From: Oscillospiraceae bacterium
Lineage (GTDB): Bacteria; Bacillota; Clostridia; Oscillospirales; Oscillospiraceae
DNA length: 21,267 bases
Direction of reading: 5' to 3'
NCBI GenBank assembly: GCA_020025615.1
Contig: JAHHRT010000016.1
Location: 1 to 21,267 of the forward strand
Made by a program: the position numbers and the translations under genes. Positions 13,634-21,252 of this stretch are shown piece after piece; within the stretch, counting starts at the first letter, position 1, and every line of letters starts with the position of its first letter. The notes beneath the pieces are model-generated. The model made no database searches and was not told the DNA's origin. It saw nothing but the letters and a program-made list of their open reading frames with translations.

Positions 13634-15820
13634 TCAGTTTTGGCCCCGGCGGGTGCCGGTGATGTCCCGGATGTTCAGCAGCTTATTGCGAATGGATTCC
13701 AGCTCCGCCACATTCTTGACTTCAAAGCGGACAGTGAATACAGAGCGTCCGTCGGGCAGATCCCGACCGTTCAGCTCCTTGAGCCGCACATGAGCGGCAG
13801 ACAAGACGGTGGCAATATCCAGCAGCAAACCGTCTCGCGTCAGGCAGTCCAGCTCCAGAGTGGTGTCGAAAGGCTGCTCCTCCTGAACGGCCCAGCGCAC
13901 CCGGACCCAGCGGGCTGCCTGGTGAGGCTCGCCGCGGTGCTGGGCGTTGGGGCAGTCTGCCCGGTGGATGGACACGCCGAAGCCCTTGGTGACAAAGCCG
14001 ACAATGGGGTCCCCGGGGACGGGGGCGCAGCACTTGGCAAACTTAATCATGCAGGAATCAATGTCCTCCACGATGACACCGTTGATGGCGTGGCGGTTGA
14101 GTTTATTGGGATCGGACTCGAGGCAGGGATGGGGAAGGTTCATCTTCTCGTTGGCCTGAACCTTCAGAGCCTTATTGATGTCATCCCGGATTCGGCCCAC
14201 AGCCTTGATTGCGGTGAGACCGCCATAGCCGATGGCGGCGTACATATCCTCCCAGCTCTCAAAGGACAGCTTTTTGAGCAGCTGAGGCCCGATTTCCGGT
14301 TCTACCGTGATGGACAGGGGCAGGCCGCTGCGGCGCATTTCGGATTCAAAGGAGGAACGCCCGTGGATGATGTTTTCTTCCCGCTTTTCCTTCTTGAACC
14401 ACTGCTTGATCTTGGTCCGGGCCTGGTTGGATTTACAGATATTGAGCCAGTCACGGCTGGGGCCCTTGGCGGACTTGGAGGTAAGAATCTCCACAATGTC
14501 GCCGTTTTTCAGGGTGGCATCGATGTTGGAGATTCGATTGTTCACCTTGGCACCCACCATGGAGTTGCCAACGCCGGAGTGAATGGCATAGGCAAAGTCA
14601 ATGGGGGTGGAGCCGGAGGGCAGAGAGACGATGCGGCCCTTGGGGGTAAAGACAAAGACCTCGTCGTTGAACATATCGATTTTCAGGGACTGCACATATT
14701 CCTCGGCATCGGAATCCTGCTGGCTTTCCAGAAGCCGGCGGACCCACTCAAAGTCCTTTTCCGTGCCGCCGCCGGTGCCCTGCTTGTATTTCCAGTGGGC
14801 TGCAATACCGTATTCTGCGGTCTCGTGCATATCCCAGGTCCGAATCTGAACCTCGAAGGGAATACCCTGGGAGCCGATGACCGTGGTGTGCAGGGACTGG
14901 TACATATTGGGCTTGGGGGTGGAGATATAGTCCTTAAACCGTCCGGGGACCAGATTAAACAGGTCGTGGATATGGCCCAGAACGTTGTAGCAGTCGGGAA
15001 TGGTGTCCACAATGACCCGGAAGGCATAGATGTCGTAGAGCTCATCGATGGTCTTATCCTGGGCCTGCATCTTGCGGTAGATGGAGTAGACGTGTTTGAT
15101 TCGTCCGTAGGTGGTGTTGCGGATGCCCATGGCGGTGAGCCGTTCGGTGATTTTTCCCTGGATGGTGCGCATGAAGGCCTCATCCTGCTCCTTGTGCGCC
15201 TGGAGATAGCTCATGATTTCCCCGTATTCCACGGGAGCCAGGTAGCGCAGGGAGGTGTCCTCCAGCTCCCACTTGATCTTCTGCATACCAAGACGGTGGG
15301 CCAGGGGGGCATAGATGTCCATGGTCTCCCGGCATTTGAGAATCTGCTTGGCAGGGGTCTGGTACTGCATGGTCCGCATATTGTGCAGACGGTCGGCAAT
15401 TTTAATGAGAACCACCCGGATATCCTTGGACATAGCCATGAACATCTTGCGGAGGTTTTCCATCTGGGCCTGTTCTGAAGAGGAGAAGTTGGCCCGGGTC
15501 AGCTTGGTAACACCCTCCACCAGCTCTGCAACGGTGCGCCCGAAGAGCTTTTCGATATCCTCGTGGGAAGCGTCGGTATCTTCGATGCAGTCGTGCATCA
15601 GGGCAGCCAGAATGGCGTCCATGTCAAGGCCCATTTCTGCGACGATTTGGGCCACTGCCAGAGGATGGATGATATAGGGGGAGCCGTCCTTCCGCTTTTG
15701 CAGCTGATGCTTGGCACTGGCATAGTCCACTGCCTTATTCACCAGGTCCATATCTGCGCCGGGCATATGTTCCTGAATGGCGGCGCACATGGCGGCGTAG
15801 TGTTGTTCAAAAGTTTCCAT
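13634..15820 (-). CDS. relA: Bifunctional (p)ppGpp synthetase/hydrolase RelA/SpoT
   Basis: The 728-aa protein is a full-length long Rel, the alarmone enzyme of the stringent response. The hydrolase domain has an intact HD site (HDCIED, H76-D77, E80-D81). The synthetase domain has RFKD (294-297), the form found in bifunctional Rel rather than the EFDD of E. coli RelA, plus KPNMYQSLHTT and EVQIRT (323-328). The TGS domain spans about 388-448 (VFVFTPKGRIVSLPSGSTPIDFAYA), a Cys-rich region follows (KCCAPVPGDPIVGF and HRADCP), and the ACT domain ends the chain. Both activities should therefore be present. The ATG is 5 bases after the recJ stop, with a modest AAAGAGAG ribosome binding site inside the recJ end. 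Confidence 0.96.
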   Translation of the reverse strand: METFEQHYAAMCAAIQEHMPGADMDLVNKAVDYASAKHQLQKRKDGSPYIIHPLAVAQIVAEMGLDMDAILAALMHDCIEDTDASHEDIEKLFGRTVAELVEGVTKLTRANFSSSEQAQMENLRKMFMAMSKDIRVVLIKIADRLHNMRTMQYQTPAKQILKCRETMDIYAPLAHRLGMQKIKWELEDTSLRYLAPVEYGEIMSYLQAHKEQDEAFMRTIQGKITERLTAMGIRNTTYGRIKHVYSIYRKMQAQDKTIDELYDIYAFRVIVDTIPDCYNVLGHIHDLFNLVPGRFKDYISTPKPNMYQSLHTTVIGSQGIPFEVQIRTWDMHETAEYGIAAHWKYKQGTGGGTEKDFEWVRRLLESQQDSDAEEYVQSLKIDMFNDEVFVFTPKGRIVSLPSGSTPIDFAYAIHSGVGNSMVGAKVNNRISNIDATLKNGDIVEILTSKSAKGPSRDWLNICKSNQARTKIKQWFKKEKREENIIHGRSSFESEMRRSGLPLSITVEPEIGPQLLKKLSFESWEDMYAAIGYGGLTAIKAVGRIRDDINKALKVQANEKMNLPHPCLESDPNKLNRHAINGVIVEDIDSCMIKFAKCCAPVPGDPIVGFVTKGFGVSIHRADCPNAQHRGEPHQAARWVRVRWAVQEEQPFDTTLELDCLTRDGLLLDIATVLSAAHVRLKELNGRDLPDGRSVFTVRFEVKNVAELESIRNKLLNIRDITGTRRGQN

Positions 15821-15825
15821 TACGA

Positions 15826-17886
15826 TCAGCTCTCTTTCGCTTTCATCAGCCGCTGCAGCGTCTGGCTTTGGCTGAGATCTGCCTTGTGATCCGAGGGGAT
15901 CAGGCGGATGGATAAATTCTTATGCTGCCGGACTACCCGCAGCAGCCGGACGTCCTGGAAAATATCCAGGCAGGTCATCATCTGGCCCAGGTTCATGGGC
16001 TTGCCGGACCAGCGGACGATTTTGCGGCACAGGCACATGGGGGATTCCTCAATGGAATTGCCCATACCGGCGAGATACCGCCAGACAGTTGCCAGCATAG
16101 GCCGATCAGGGGTCAGAACTGCGGCAACATCCGGGGTCAGCCGGTCCTCCCGCAGGGCGCGGTAGCCGGCGGTTTCCGGGGTACAGGGAACGGCACAGCT
16201 GGGGCGGATATCCAGTACATTCATCTGAACGCTCCGCTCTCCGCGGTATTCATTGATTTGGGGGGTAAAGGCTACGTCCACCAGATCTCCCGGCTGGACA
16301 GCGGCACTCTCCGAGCATACGGAGAAATAAATGGCGCCCAGGGTATACCGCCCGCTGCGCAGACGCAGACGCATATGTCTGCCGCCGCCCACCAGGTGGA
16401 TTCGCTCAATGAGCAGATTTTTCATCATCAGCACCGGCTTGGGACAGCCGTTGCCGCAGGGCTCTAAAATATCCAGAGATTCGACATTGGGGATCGTCAT
16501 AAGCTCCGGGGAAATCACACAGTCTACATCCAGAAGCGTCCGGGGGGTGTCATCGCTGAAATAATCAGCAGCCAGGGCACAGACCTGACGGCGGAACTCC
16601 GGAATGTTATCACGGCTGATGGTAAAGCCAGCCGCCAGCTCGTGACCGCCGTAGCTCTCGAGAAGCGGGGAGAGGGCGGTGAGAGAGGCGAAGAGGTTAA
16701 AGCCGCCATGGCTCCGGGAGCTGGCCTTGCCGTGCTCTCCGTCCAGACAGATGAGGAAGGCGGGGCAGGCATATTCCTCGGCAATGCGGCTGGCAACAAT
16801 GCCCACCACACCCTGGTGCCAGCTTTCGTCTGCCAGAACAATGGCCTCGGGAAGCTGCCCCATGGGAAGCATGGACACCGCCTGCTGGTAGATTTCCGAT
16901 TCCACAGCCTGACGGCGGCGGTTCAGGTCACACAGCTGTTCCGCCAGAGCATCGGCCCGAACGGGGTCATCGGTGAGAAACAGCTCCACAGCAAGGTCGA
17001 TCTGCCCCATGCGCCCGGCGGCATTGATCCGGGGGGCCAGCATAAAGCCGATGGCAGAGGCGCAGACAGAGTCCGGGGTGCAGCCGCACTGACGCATGAG
17101 GGCGGCGATGCCCGGGCGGCGGGTGTGCCGCAGAGATTCCAGCCCCTGGCTGACAAAGGTGCGGTTTTCGCCTTGCAGAGGCATGACGTCTGCCACAGTG
17201 CCAAGGCACACCATGTCGGCGTATTGCTCTAAGACTTCCTCCTGGCTTCCGCTGAGGGCGGCTGCCAGCTTAAAGGCAACGCCAACACCTGCCAGGGTGT
17301 TGTGGGGATAGCTGCTGTCGGGGCGGTGAGGGTCCACCACGGCGATGGCATCGGGGAGTACCTCTTTGCACTCGTGGTGGTCGGTGATAATCAGGTCCAC
17401 CCCCAGCTCCCTGCACAGCTGGGCTTCCTCTACGGCAGTGATGCCGCAGTCCACCGTGATGATGAGGGTGACACCCTCGTCGTGCAGCTGCCGGATGGCA
17501 AGGGGGTTGAGGCCGTAGCCCTCTTCCAGCCGCCCGGGAATGTAAGAAACGCAGTCTGTGCCCTGGCGGCGGAGGAAGTCTGTGAGCAGACAGGTGGCGG
17601 TAATACCGTCCACATCGTAGTCGCCGAAGACGGCAATCTTCTCTCCACGGGACATGGCAAGCCCGACCCGTCCGGCAGCAATATCCATATCGTTCATCAT
17701 AAAGGGATCCGGCAGGGGAGCGTCACAGCGAAGATACTCCTGGGCTGCCTGGGCGGTAGCAATCCCACGGGAAGCCAGGATCATCGCAGCGAGGGGAGCA
17801 TATCCACTGCCCACCAGCGCATTGACTGAACCCATTTCCGGTTCCGCCACATTCCATATTCCATATTTCAAAGCATACACATCCAA
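15826..17886 (-). CDS. recJ: Single-stranded-DNA-specific exonuclease RecJ
   Basis: The 5'-3' ssDNA exonuclease acts in recombination and repair. It carries the DHH-domain motifs GDYDVDG (88-94), TVDCGI (145-149) and TDHH (168-171), then the DHHA1 part with SSRSHGGFNL and YGGHELAAGF. An OB-fold (about residues 450-560) and a C-terminal Firmicutes extension complete about 686 residues. The start is uncertain. The frame opens with TTG at 17886, but the best -10 box (17904-17909) would leave a leader of only about ten bases. A GTG at 17880 or a TTG at 17871 (giving LKYGIWNV, close to the usual RecJ N-terminus, with GGATG upstream) may be the real start. It heads the seven-gene minus-strand run. 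Confidence 0.94.
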   Translation of the reverse strand: MDVYALKYGIWNVAEPEMGSVNALVGSGYAPLAAMILASRGIATAQAAQEYLRCDAPLPDPFMMNDMDIAAGRVGLAMSRGEKIAVFGDYDVDGITATCLLTDFLRRQGTDCVSYIPGRLEEGYGLNPLAIRQLHDEGVTLIITVDCGITAVEEAQLCRELGVDLIITDHHECKEVLPDAIAVVDPHRPDSSYPHNTLAGVGVAFKLAAALSGSQEEVLEQYADMVCLGTVADVMPLQGENRTFVSQGLESLRHTRRPGIAALMRQCGCTPDSVCASAIGFMLAPRINAAGRMGQIDLAVELFLTDDPVRADALAEQLCDLNRRRQAVESEIYQQAVSMLPMGQLPEAIVLADESWHQGVVGIVASRIAEEYACPAFLICLDGEHGKASSRSHGGFNLFASLTALSPLLESYGGHELAAGFTISRDNIPEFRRQVCALAADYFSDDTPRTLLDVDCVISPELMTIPNVESLDILEPCGNGCPKPVLMMKNLLIERIHLVGGGRHMRLRLRSGRYTLGAIYFSVCSESAAVQPGDLVDVAFTPQINEYRGERSVQMNVLDIRPSCAVPCTPETAGYRALREDRLTPDVAAVLTPDRPMLATVWRYLAGMGNSIEESPMCLCRKIVRWSGKPMNLGQMMTCLDIFQDVRLLRVVRQHKNLSIRLIPSDHKADLSQSQTLQRLMKAKES

Positions 17887-17903
17887 TATTACATTTTCTC
17901 TAT

Positions 17904-17932
17904 ATTATATCAAAAATAGATTGGATGTACAA
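17904..17932 (-). promoter_or_regulatory. Probable recJ-relA operon promoter
   Basis: On the minus strand a perfect TATAAT lies at 17904-17909 in an A/T-rich stretch. TTGTAC (17927-17932) is a weak -35 at 17-base spacing. The predicted start near 17897 supports a recJ start codon downstream of the first TTG. Confidence 0.55.
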
Positions 17933-17969
17933 TAGGCAGTTGGGAAAAACCTGTACGGTCGGGGAAGCC

Positions 17970-19013
17970 TCAGCTTTCCGGCCGGCAAAACAGCTGAATC
18001 AGGGTAACGGCGAGGAGGGGAGAGAGAATCATGCCCCCAAAGCCCCAGAGCTTATAGCCCCCATAGAGGGCGATGAGCGTCACCAGCGGGTCCAGTCCCA
18101 GCTGCCGGCCCACCATCCGGGGCTCCAGAATGGAGTGGGTGACGCTGGCGGCGATGTAGGTGCCCAGAAGCCCTATGGCCCGGGCACCGCTGCCCTGCAG
18201 AAAGCAAATCAGGCTCCAGGGAATCAGCACAGTGCCTGTCCCTAAAATGGGCAGGGCGTCCAGTATGGTGATGGCAAAGGACCAGATCGGGGCATAGGGA
18301 ATCCGCAGGAGGATGAAGCCCCCGGTGAGAATGAGAAAGGTCACACCGGCAAGCTTTAGCTGGGCTACCAGCCAGCGGCCTACGGTGGCACGCAGCCGTT
18401 TCACCAGCTCCATCACCGGCTTGAGCTTCTCACGGGACAGCTGCTCCCGGAGCCAGCTTCGGATTTTGGGAAGCTTGGCGGAGATCATAAAGCCGCTGAT
18501 GATGGTGGTGCCTACGCCCAGAGCACGGTCAGGAATGTGGGTGAGGATCCCCCCGGCAAGTCCCAGAAGATATTCAGCGCCTTTTCCCAGAAAGGCGGTG
18601 CCCCCGGAAAACAAATCTGTGAGATCCCGCTGAATCAGGGGACGGATGCTCCTGGGCATCCGAAGAGAGAGGGACAGAAGCCAGCTTTCCAGCAGGGAGA
18701 CGCCGGAGCGGATGGTCCCTGCCACATCCGGCAGAATCCCGGCGAGAGATTTGAGCTCCCGCAGTGCCAGCGCCAAAAGACTCAGGATGATGGCAGCAAG
18801 GCAGAGAAACGCAGCGGAGACACCAACGCCTGTGCCGACAGCCCGGGGCAGCCGCATGGGACCGCAGAGAAGCTTTACAAGGGGTTCGGCAGTAAGGGCC
18901 AGTCCCGCCCCCAGGAGGAAAGGCATGGAGAAGGGCAGCAGATATCGCACAGAGATGTAGGTGCAGAGAAAGAATGAGATGACGGAGACGGCAATTTTTG
19001 TTCCGGAACGCAT
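17970..19013 (-). CDS. ytvI: YtvI-like sporulation membrane protein (AI-2E transporter family)
   Basis: The 347-aa protein has paired N-terminal helices (about 7-48), a third around 62-84, an amphipathic middle region, and a C-terminal group of hydrophobic segments. LDALPILGTGTVLIPW (about 249-264) and LEPRMVGRQLGLDPLVTLIALYGGYKLWGFGGMILSPLLAV are the hallmark motifs of the AI-2E/UPF0118 (PerM) family. Within it, the size and motifs fit the sporulation protein YtvI. The transported substrate is unknown. The ATG follows AAGGAGG at good spacing. It is divergent from the ACT-domain gene and 83 bases upstream of recJ, which has its own probable promoter. Confidence 0.87.
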   Translation of the reverse strand: MRSGTKIAVSVISFFLCTYISVRYLLPFSMPFLLGAGLALTAEPLVKLLCGPMRLPRAVGTGVGVSAAFLCLAAIILSLLALALRELKSLAGILPDVAGTIRSGVSLLESWLLSLSLRMPRSIRPLIQRDLTDLFSGGTAFLGKGAEYLLGLAGGILTHIPDRALGVGTTIISGFMISAKLPKIRSWLREQLSREKLKPVMELVKRLRATVGRWLVAQLKLAGVTFLILTGGFILLRIPYAPIWSFAITILDALPILGTGTVLIPWSLICFLQGSGARAIGLLGTYIAASVTHSILEPRMVGRQLGLDPLVTLIALYGGYKLWGFGGMILSPLLAVTLIQLFCRPES

Positions 19014-19150
19014 AGAAAACCTCCTTTATGAGGGGAAATCATTGGGAAATGTTGCAAAAAATGGAAAACAGCGAAAGATTGTCCGCATGGGGCAGTCTCC
19101 CTGGAAAAGACGATTGTACAAAAAATCTTGCAAGAAGTCCGTCAAGGGGC

Positions 19151-19178
19151 TTGCTTTTTGAAAAAAGTGTGATACAAT
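19151..19178 (+). promoter_or_regulatory. Probable promoter of the ACT-domain gene
   Basis: TTGCTT (19151-19156) and TACAAT (19173-19178) are 16 bases apart, with the start expected about 50 bases before the coding region. The -35 is imperfect. Confidence 0.5.
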
Positions 19179-19234
19179 ACACGAGAAGATAAGAACATTT
19201 GTGCGCACAACAAAGACGATTCCAGGAGGAAATG

Positions 19235-19675
19235 ATGACAACAAAACCGAAGTATTATATCGTGGAGGCAACGGCTCTGCCTGAGGTGTTCCTTAAGGTG
19301 GCGGAGGCCAAACGGCTGCTTTCCACCGGTGAGGCCTCTACTGTTAACGAAGCAACCCATATGACTGACATCAGTAGAAGCGCATTCTATAAGTACCGGG
19401 ATGCCGTGCTGCCTTTCCAGAATATGATGACCGGGCGGGTTATTACCTTCCAGCTGCTGCTTCATGATGAGCCTGGCCTCCTGTCCGAGATTCTGCTGGT
19501 ACTGGCAGATGCCAAGGCCAATATCCTTACCATCAATTCCATTGTCCCCACCAACGGCACCGCTGTGGTGACCATTGCTGCGGAAACCATGGACCTCAAC
19601 ATTCCTCTGGAGGAGCTGCTTCGGAGAATGTCTGAAAAGCCGGGCGTTGTAAAGGCGGAGATCCTGGCTGGCTAA
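19235..19675 (+). CDS. ACT-domain protein, UPF0735 (PheB-like)
   Basis: The 146-aa protein has an N-terminal helical part with an HTH-like segment (EATHMTDISRSAFYKYRDAVLPF) followed by an ACT domain (about 65-143: GRVITFQLLLHDEPGLLSEILLVLADAKANILTINS). This is the layout of UPF0735/PheB proteins in Firmicutes. ACT domains bind amino acids, so a role in sensing an amino acid is likely, but no reaction is established. Two ATG codons stand in tandem (19232, 19235). AGGAGG ends only two bases before the first and five before the second, so the second is preferred. A strong terminator follows, making it a single-gene transcript. Confidence 0.88.
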   Translation: MTTKPKYYIVEATALPEVFLKVAEAKRLLSTGEASTVNEATHMTDISRSAFYKYRDAVLPFQNMMTGRVITFQLLLHDEPGLLSEILLVLADAKANILTINSIVPTNGTAVVTIAAETMDLNIPLEELLRRMSEKPGVVKAEILAG

Positions 19676-19684
19676 CATAACCCT

Positions 19685-19716
19685 GATGGGAGCCGAGCTT
19701 CGGCTCCCATCTTTTC
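19685..19716 (+). terminator. Intrinsic terminator after the ACT-domain gene
   Basis: An 11-bp perfect stem (19685-19695 with 19701-19711, loop AGCTT) is followed by TTTTCT. It isolates the ACT gene from the infC operon. Confidence 0.9.
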
Positions 19717-19789
19717 TGCCCGGGGCTTTTTATCAGTCTAGCCAAATTCTGCCGGGGATATTCGGAAGAAAGAAAAATGAAAAAACCCC

Positions 19790-19818
19790 TTGACAAAGGG
19801 ACGGCCCTGTGATAAAAT
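19790..19818 (+). promoter_or_regulatory. Strong promoter of the infC-rpmI-rplT operon
   Basis: TTGACA (19790-19795) is a perfect -35; TAAAAT (19813-19818) is a one-mismatch -10 at 17-base spacing, with a TGn extension (TGA at 19810-19812). The predicted start is near 19825, giving a leader of about 145 bases. Confidence 0.88.
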
Positions 19819-19824
19819 ACCGGG

Positions 19825-19952
19825 GTAATAAAGAAGGCTGAACATCCGCCTCACCGTAAGCTATAGCAAAACGGTTGATATTCCACCTTCCCCGGTTCGG
19901 GGATATTTGTGTGAGTGTGCGGGTGCTTTGGCATCCGCTTTTTGTTTTGTTT
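19825..19952 (+). promoter_or_regulatory. Structured infC leader (L20-leader-like attenuator)
   Basis: The untranslated leader can fold in two exclusive ways. GCGGGTGC (19919-19926) pairs with the segment just downstream (19931-19938) to form a terminator. Alternatively GTGAG and GCGGGTG (19911-19925, with a 3-base bulge) pair with CATCCGCCTCAC at 19843-19854. The copy CATCCGC occurs in both partners. A further hairpin is possible at TCCCCGGTTCGGGGA. In Bacillus the same operon has an L20-responsive leader that causes premature termination. The operon here contains rplT, so L20 is the expected ligand (inference). Confidence 0.7.
19919..19952 (+). terminator. Leader attenuator terminator before infC
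   Basis: An 8-bp stem (19919-19926 with 19931-19938, one G-U pair, loop TTTG) is followed by TTTTTGTTTTGTTT. It ends a few bases before the infC ribosome binding site, so it controls read-through into the operon. Confidence 0.82.
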
Positions 19953-19969
19953 AATTGGAGGTGCTTACC

Positions 19970-20488
19970 ATAGCAAAGTTAGATCATCAGCTCAACGAGG
20001 AAATCCGGGACAAGGAGATTCGTCTCATCGGTGCCGACGGTGCACAGCTGGGTATCCTGTCTGCTGCCGAGGCAAACGCAATGGCAGAGGAACAGGGCAT
20101 GGATCTGGTGAAGATCTCTCCCAACGCTACGCCTCCCGTATGTAAGATCATGGACTATTCCAAGTTCTGCTTCGATCAGAAGAAGCGTGAAAAGGAAGCC
20201 AAGAAGAATCAGCGGGTGGTGGAGATCAAGGAGATCCGAATGAGCCCCAGCATTGACACCAATGACCTCAATACCAAGATCAAGGCTGCTCAGAAATTCT
20301 TAGGCGATGGCAACCGGGTCAAGGTCAGCGTCCGCTTCCGCGGCCGTGAGATGGCTCACACCAATATCGGTGAGAAGCTGCTTATGGACTTCGCTGATGC
20401 CTGTGCTGAGATCGCTTCCATGGAAAAGAATCCTAAGCTGGAAGGTCGCTTTATGTCGATGTTCCTCACCCCTAAAAATAGCAAGTAA
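19970..20488 (+). CDS. infC: Translation initiation factor IF-3, apparent AUA start
   Basis: The 172-aa protein binds the 30S subunit, keeps it apart from the 50S and checks the start codon. The N-terminal domain contains LNEEIRDKEIRLIGADG and NATPPVCKIMDYSKF, and the linker is KKREKEAKKNQR. The C-terminal domain holds VVEIKEIRMSPSIDTNDLNTKIKAAQKFL and VSVRFRGREMAHTNIGEKLL. There is no ATG at the expected start. GGAGG (19957-19961) stands 8 bases before an ATA codon at 19970, and the family N-terminus begins right after it. The TTG at 19955 and GTG at 19961 lie before or inside the ribosome binding site. Non-canonical infC starts (AUU in E. coli) let IF-3 repress itself. Confidence 0.93.
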   Translation: MAKLDHQLNEEIRDKEIRLIGADGAQLGILSAAEANAMAEEQGMDLVKISPNATPPVCKIMDYSKFCFDQKKREKEAKKNQRVVEIKEIRMSPSIDTNDLNTKIKAAQKFLGDGNRVKVSVRFRGREMAHTNIGEKLLMDFADACAEIASMEKNPKLEGRFMSMFLTPKNSK

Positions 20489-20536
20489 ATTTATATTTAC
20501 GATATCATTACAAAAGATTCGGAAGGAGAACCACCT

Positions 20537-20734
20537 ATGCCCAAGCTGAAGTCCCATAGCGGTGCTAAGAAAAGATTCAACCTGACCAAGTCCGGTAAGG
20601 TTAAGAGAGCACACGCTTTCAAGAGCCACATCCTCACCAAGAAGACCACCAAGCGTACCCGTCATCTTCGTACCACCACTTACGCTGATCAGACCAATGT
20701 GGATGCAATCAAGAAGATGATTCCGTACAAATAA
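20537..20734 (+). CDS. rpmI: 50S ribosomal protein L35
   Basis: The 65-aa basic protein begins MPKLKSHSGAKKRF and contains the Lys/Arg-rich family core (KVKRAHAFKSHILTKKTTK), ending with a VDAIKKMIPYK tail. It is a late-assembling 50S component. AAGGAGAA lies before the ATG. It is the second gene of the infC-rpmI-rplT operon, 48 bases after infC. Confidence 0.97.
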   Translation: MPKLKSHSGAKKRFNLTKSGKVKRAHAFKSHILTKKTTKRTRHLRTTTYADQTNVDAIKKMIPYK

Positions 20735-20756
20735 GTCGCGATAGGAGGATACAGAA

Positions 20757-21113
20757 ATGGCAAGAGTTAAAGGCGCAATGATGACGCGCAAGAGAAGAAA
20801 TAGCACCCTGAAGCTGGCTAAGGGCTACTGGGGTTCCAAGTCCAAGCACTTCAAGATGGCCAAGCAGGCTGTCATGAAGTCTGGCAACTACGCTTTCGCT
20901 GGCCGTAAGCAGAAGAAGCGTGCATACCGCAGCCTGTGGATTACCCGTCTGAACGCTGCTGTCGCTCCCTACGGCATGAACTACTCCACCTTCATGAACG
21001 GTGTTCATAAGGCTGGCATCGAGATGAACCGTAAGAGCCTGTCCGAGATGGCTATCCAGGACGCAGCTGCTTTCGCTGCTGTCGTTGAGAAGGCTAAGGC
21101 TGCTCTGAACTAA
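20757..21113 (+). CDS. rplT: 50S ribosomal protein L20
   Basis: The 118-aa protein has the typical basic N-terminal tail (MARVKGAMMTRKRRNSTLKLAKGYWGSKS) that threads into 23S rRNA, and the globular C-terminal half (WITRLNAAVAPYGMNYSTFMNGVHKAGIEMNRKSLSEMA). It is an early 50S assembly protein and, in Bacillus, the autogenous repressor of this operon through the leader RNA. ATAGGAGG precedes the ATG, 22 bases after rpmI. A strong terminator follows. Confidence 0.97.
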   Translation: MARVKGAMMTRKRRNSTLKLAKGYWGSKSKHFKMAKQAVMKSGNYAFAGRKQKKRAYRSLWITRLNAAVAPYGMNYSTFMNGVHKAGIEMNRKSLSEMAIQDAAAFAAVVEKAKAALN

Positions 21114-21136
21114 GTTTCGAGATTTTGAGTATAGAG

Positions 21137-21166
21137 AAGACCTCGCTGGATAGCGAGGTCTTTTTC
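21137..21166 (+). terminator. Intrinsic terminator of the infC-rpmI-rplT operon
   Basis: An 11-bp perfect stem (21137-21147 with 21152-21162, loop GGAT) has a 3' arm that runs into a T-run (TCTTTTTCG). It lies 24 bases after the rplT stop. Confidence 0.93.
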
Positions 21167-21172
21167 GTAGTT

Positions 21173-21252
21173 CGAAAAGTGGCTGCATTTTGCGTGAACG
21201 GAAAGGAAGATAGTGTGAAAGAAACCCATCAGGGGTGTCTTTCGCGTCCAAT
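21173..21252 (+). repeat. Interspersed hairpin repeat, copy 2
   Basis: Positions 21198-21243 are identical to 7364-7409. The 13-bp hairpin (21215-21227 with 21233-21245, loop ATCAG) is kept. Its one changed stem base gives a G-U pair on the plus-strand RNA. It sits just after the rplT operon terminator. The element may extend past the window's right edge. Confidence 0.85.

Noticed and set aside
13631..15478. A 615-codon open frame on the plus strand opposite relA
   Set aside because: It is a G+C-driven shadow of the clearly recognisable relA on the other strand. Its product is low-complexity Gly/Val/His-rich with no family resemblance and no suitable ribosome binding site.
17933..17969. Possible terminator between ytvI and recJ
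   Set aside because: GGAAAGC/GGCTTCC pairs only imperfectly and the T-tract is displaced, so I do not call it.
20709..21251. Minus-strand frame over rplT beginning MDAKDTPDGFLSHYLPF, and a similar one ending at 7417
   Set aside because: The shared peptide comes from the nucleotide repeat. The rest of each frame is antisense to rplT or runs through hairpins, so these are not genes.
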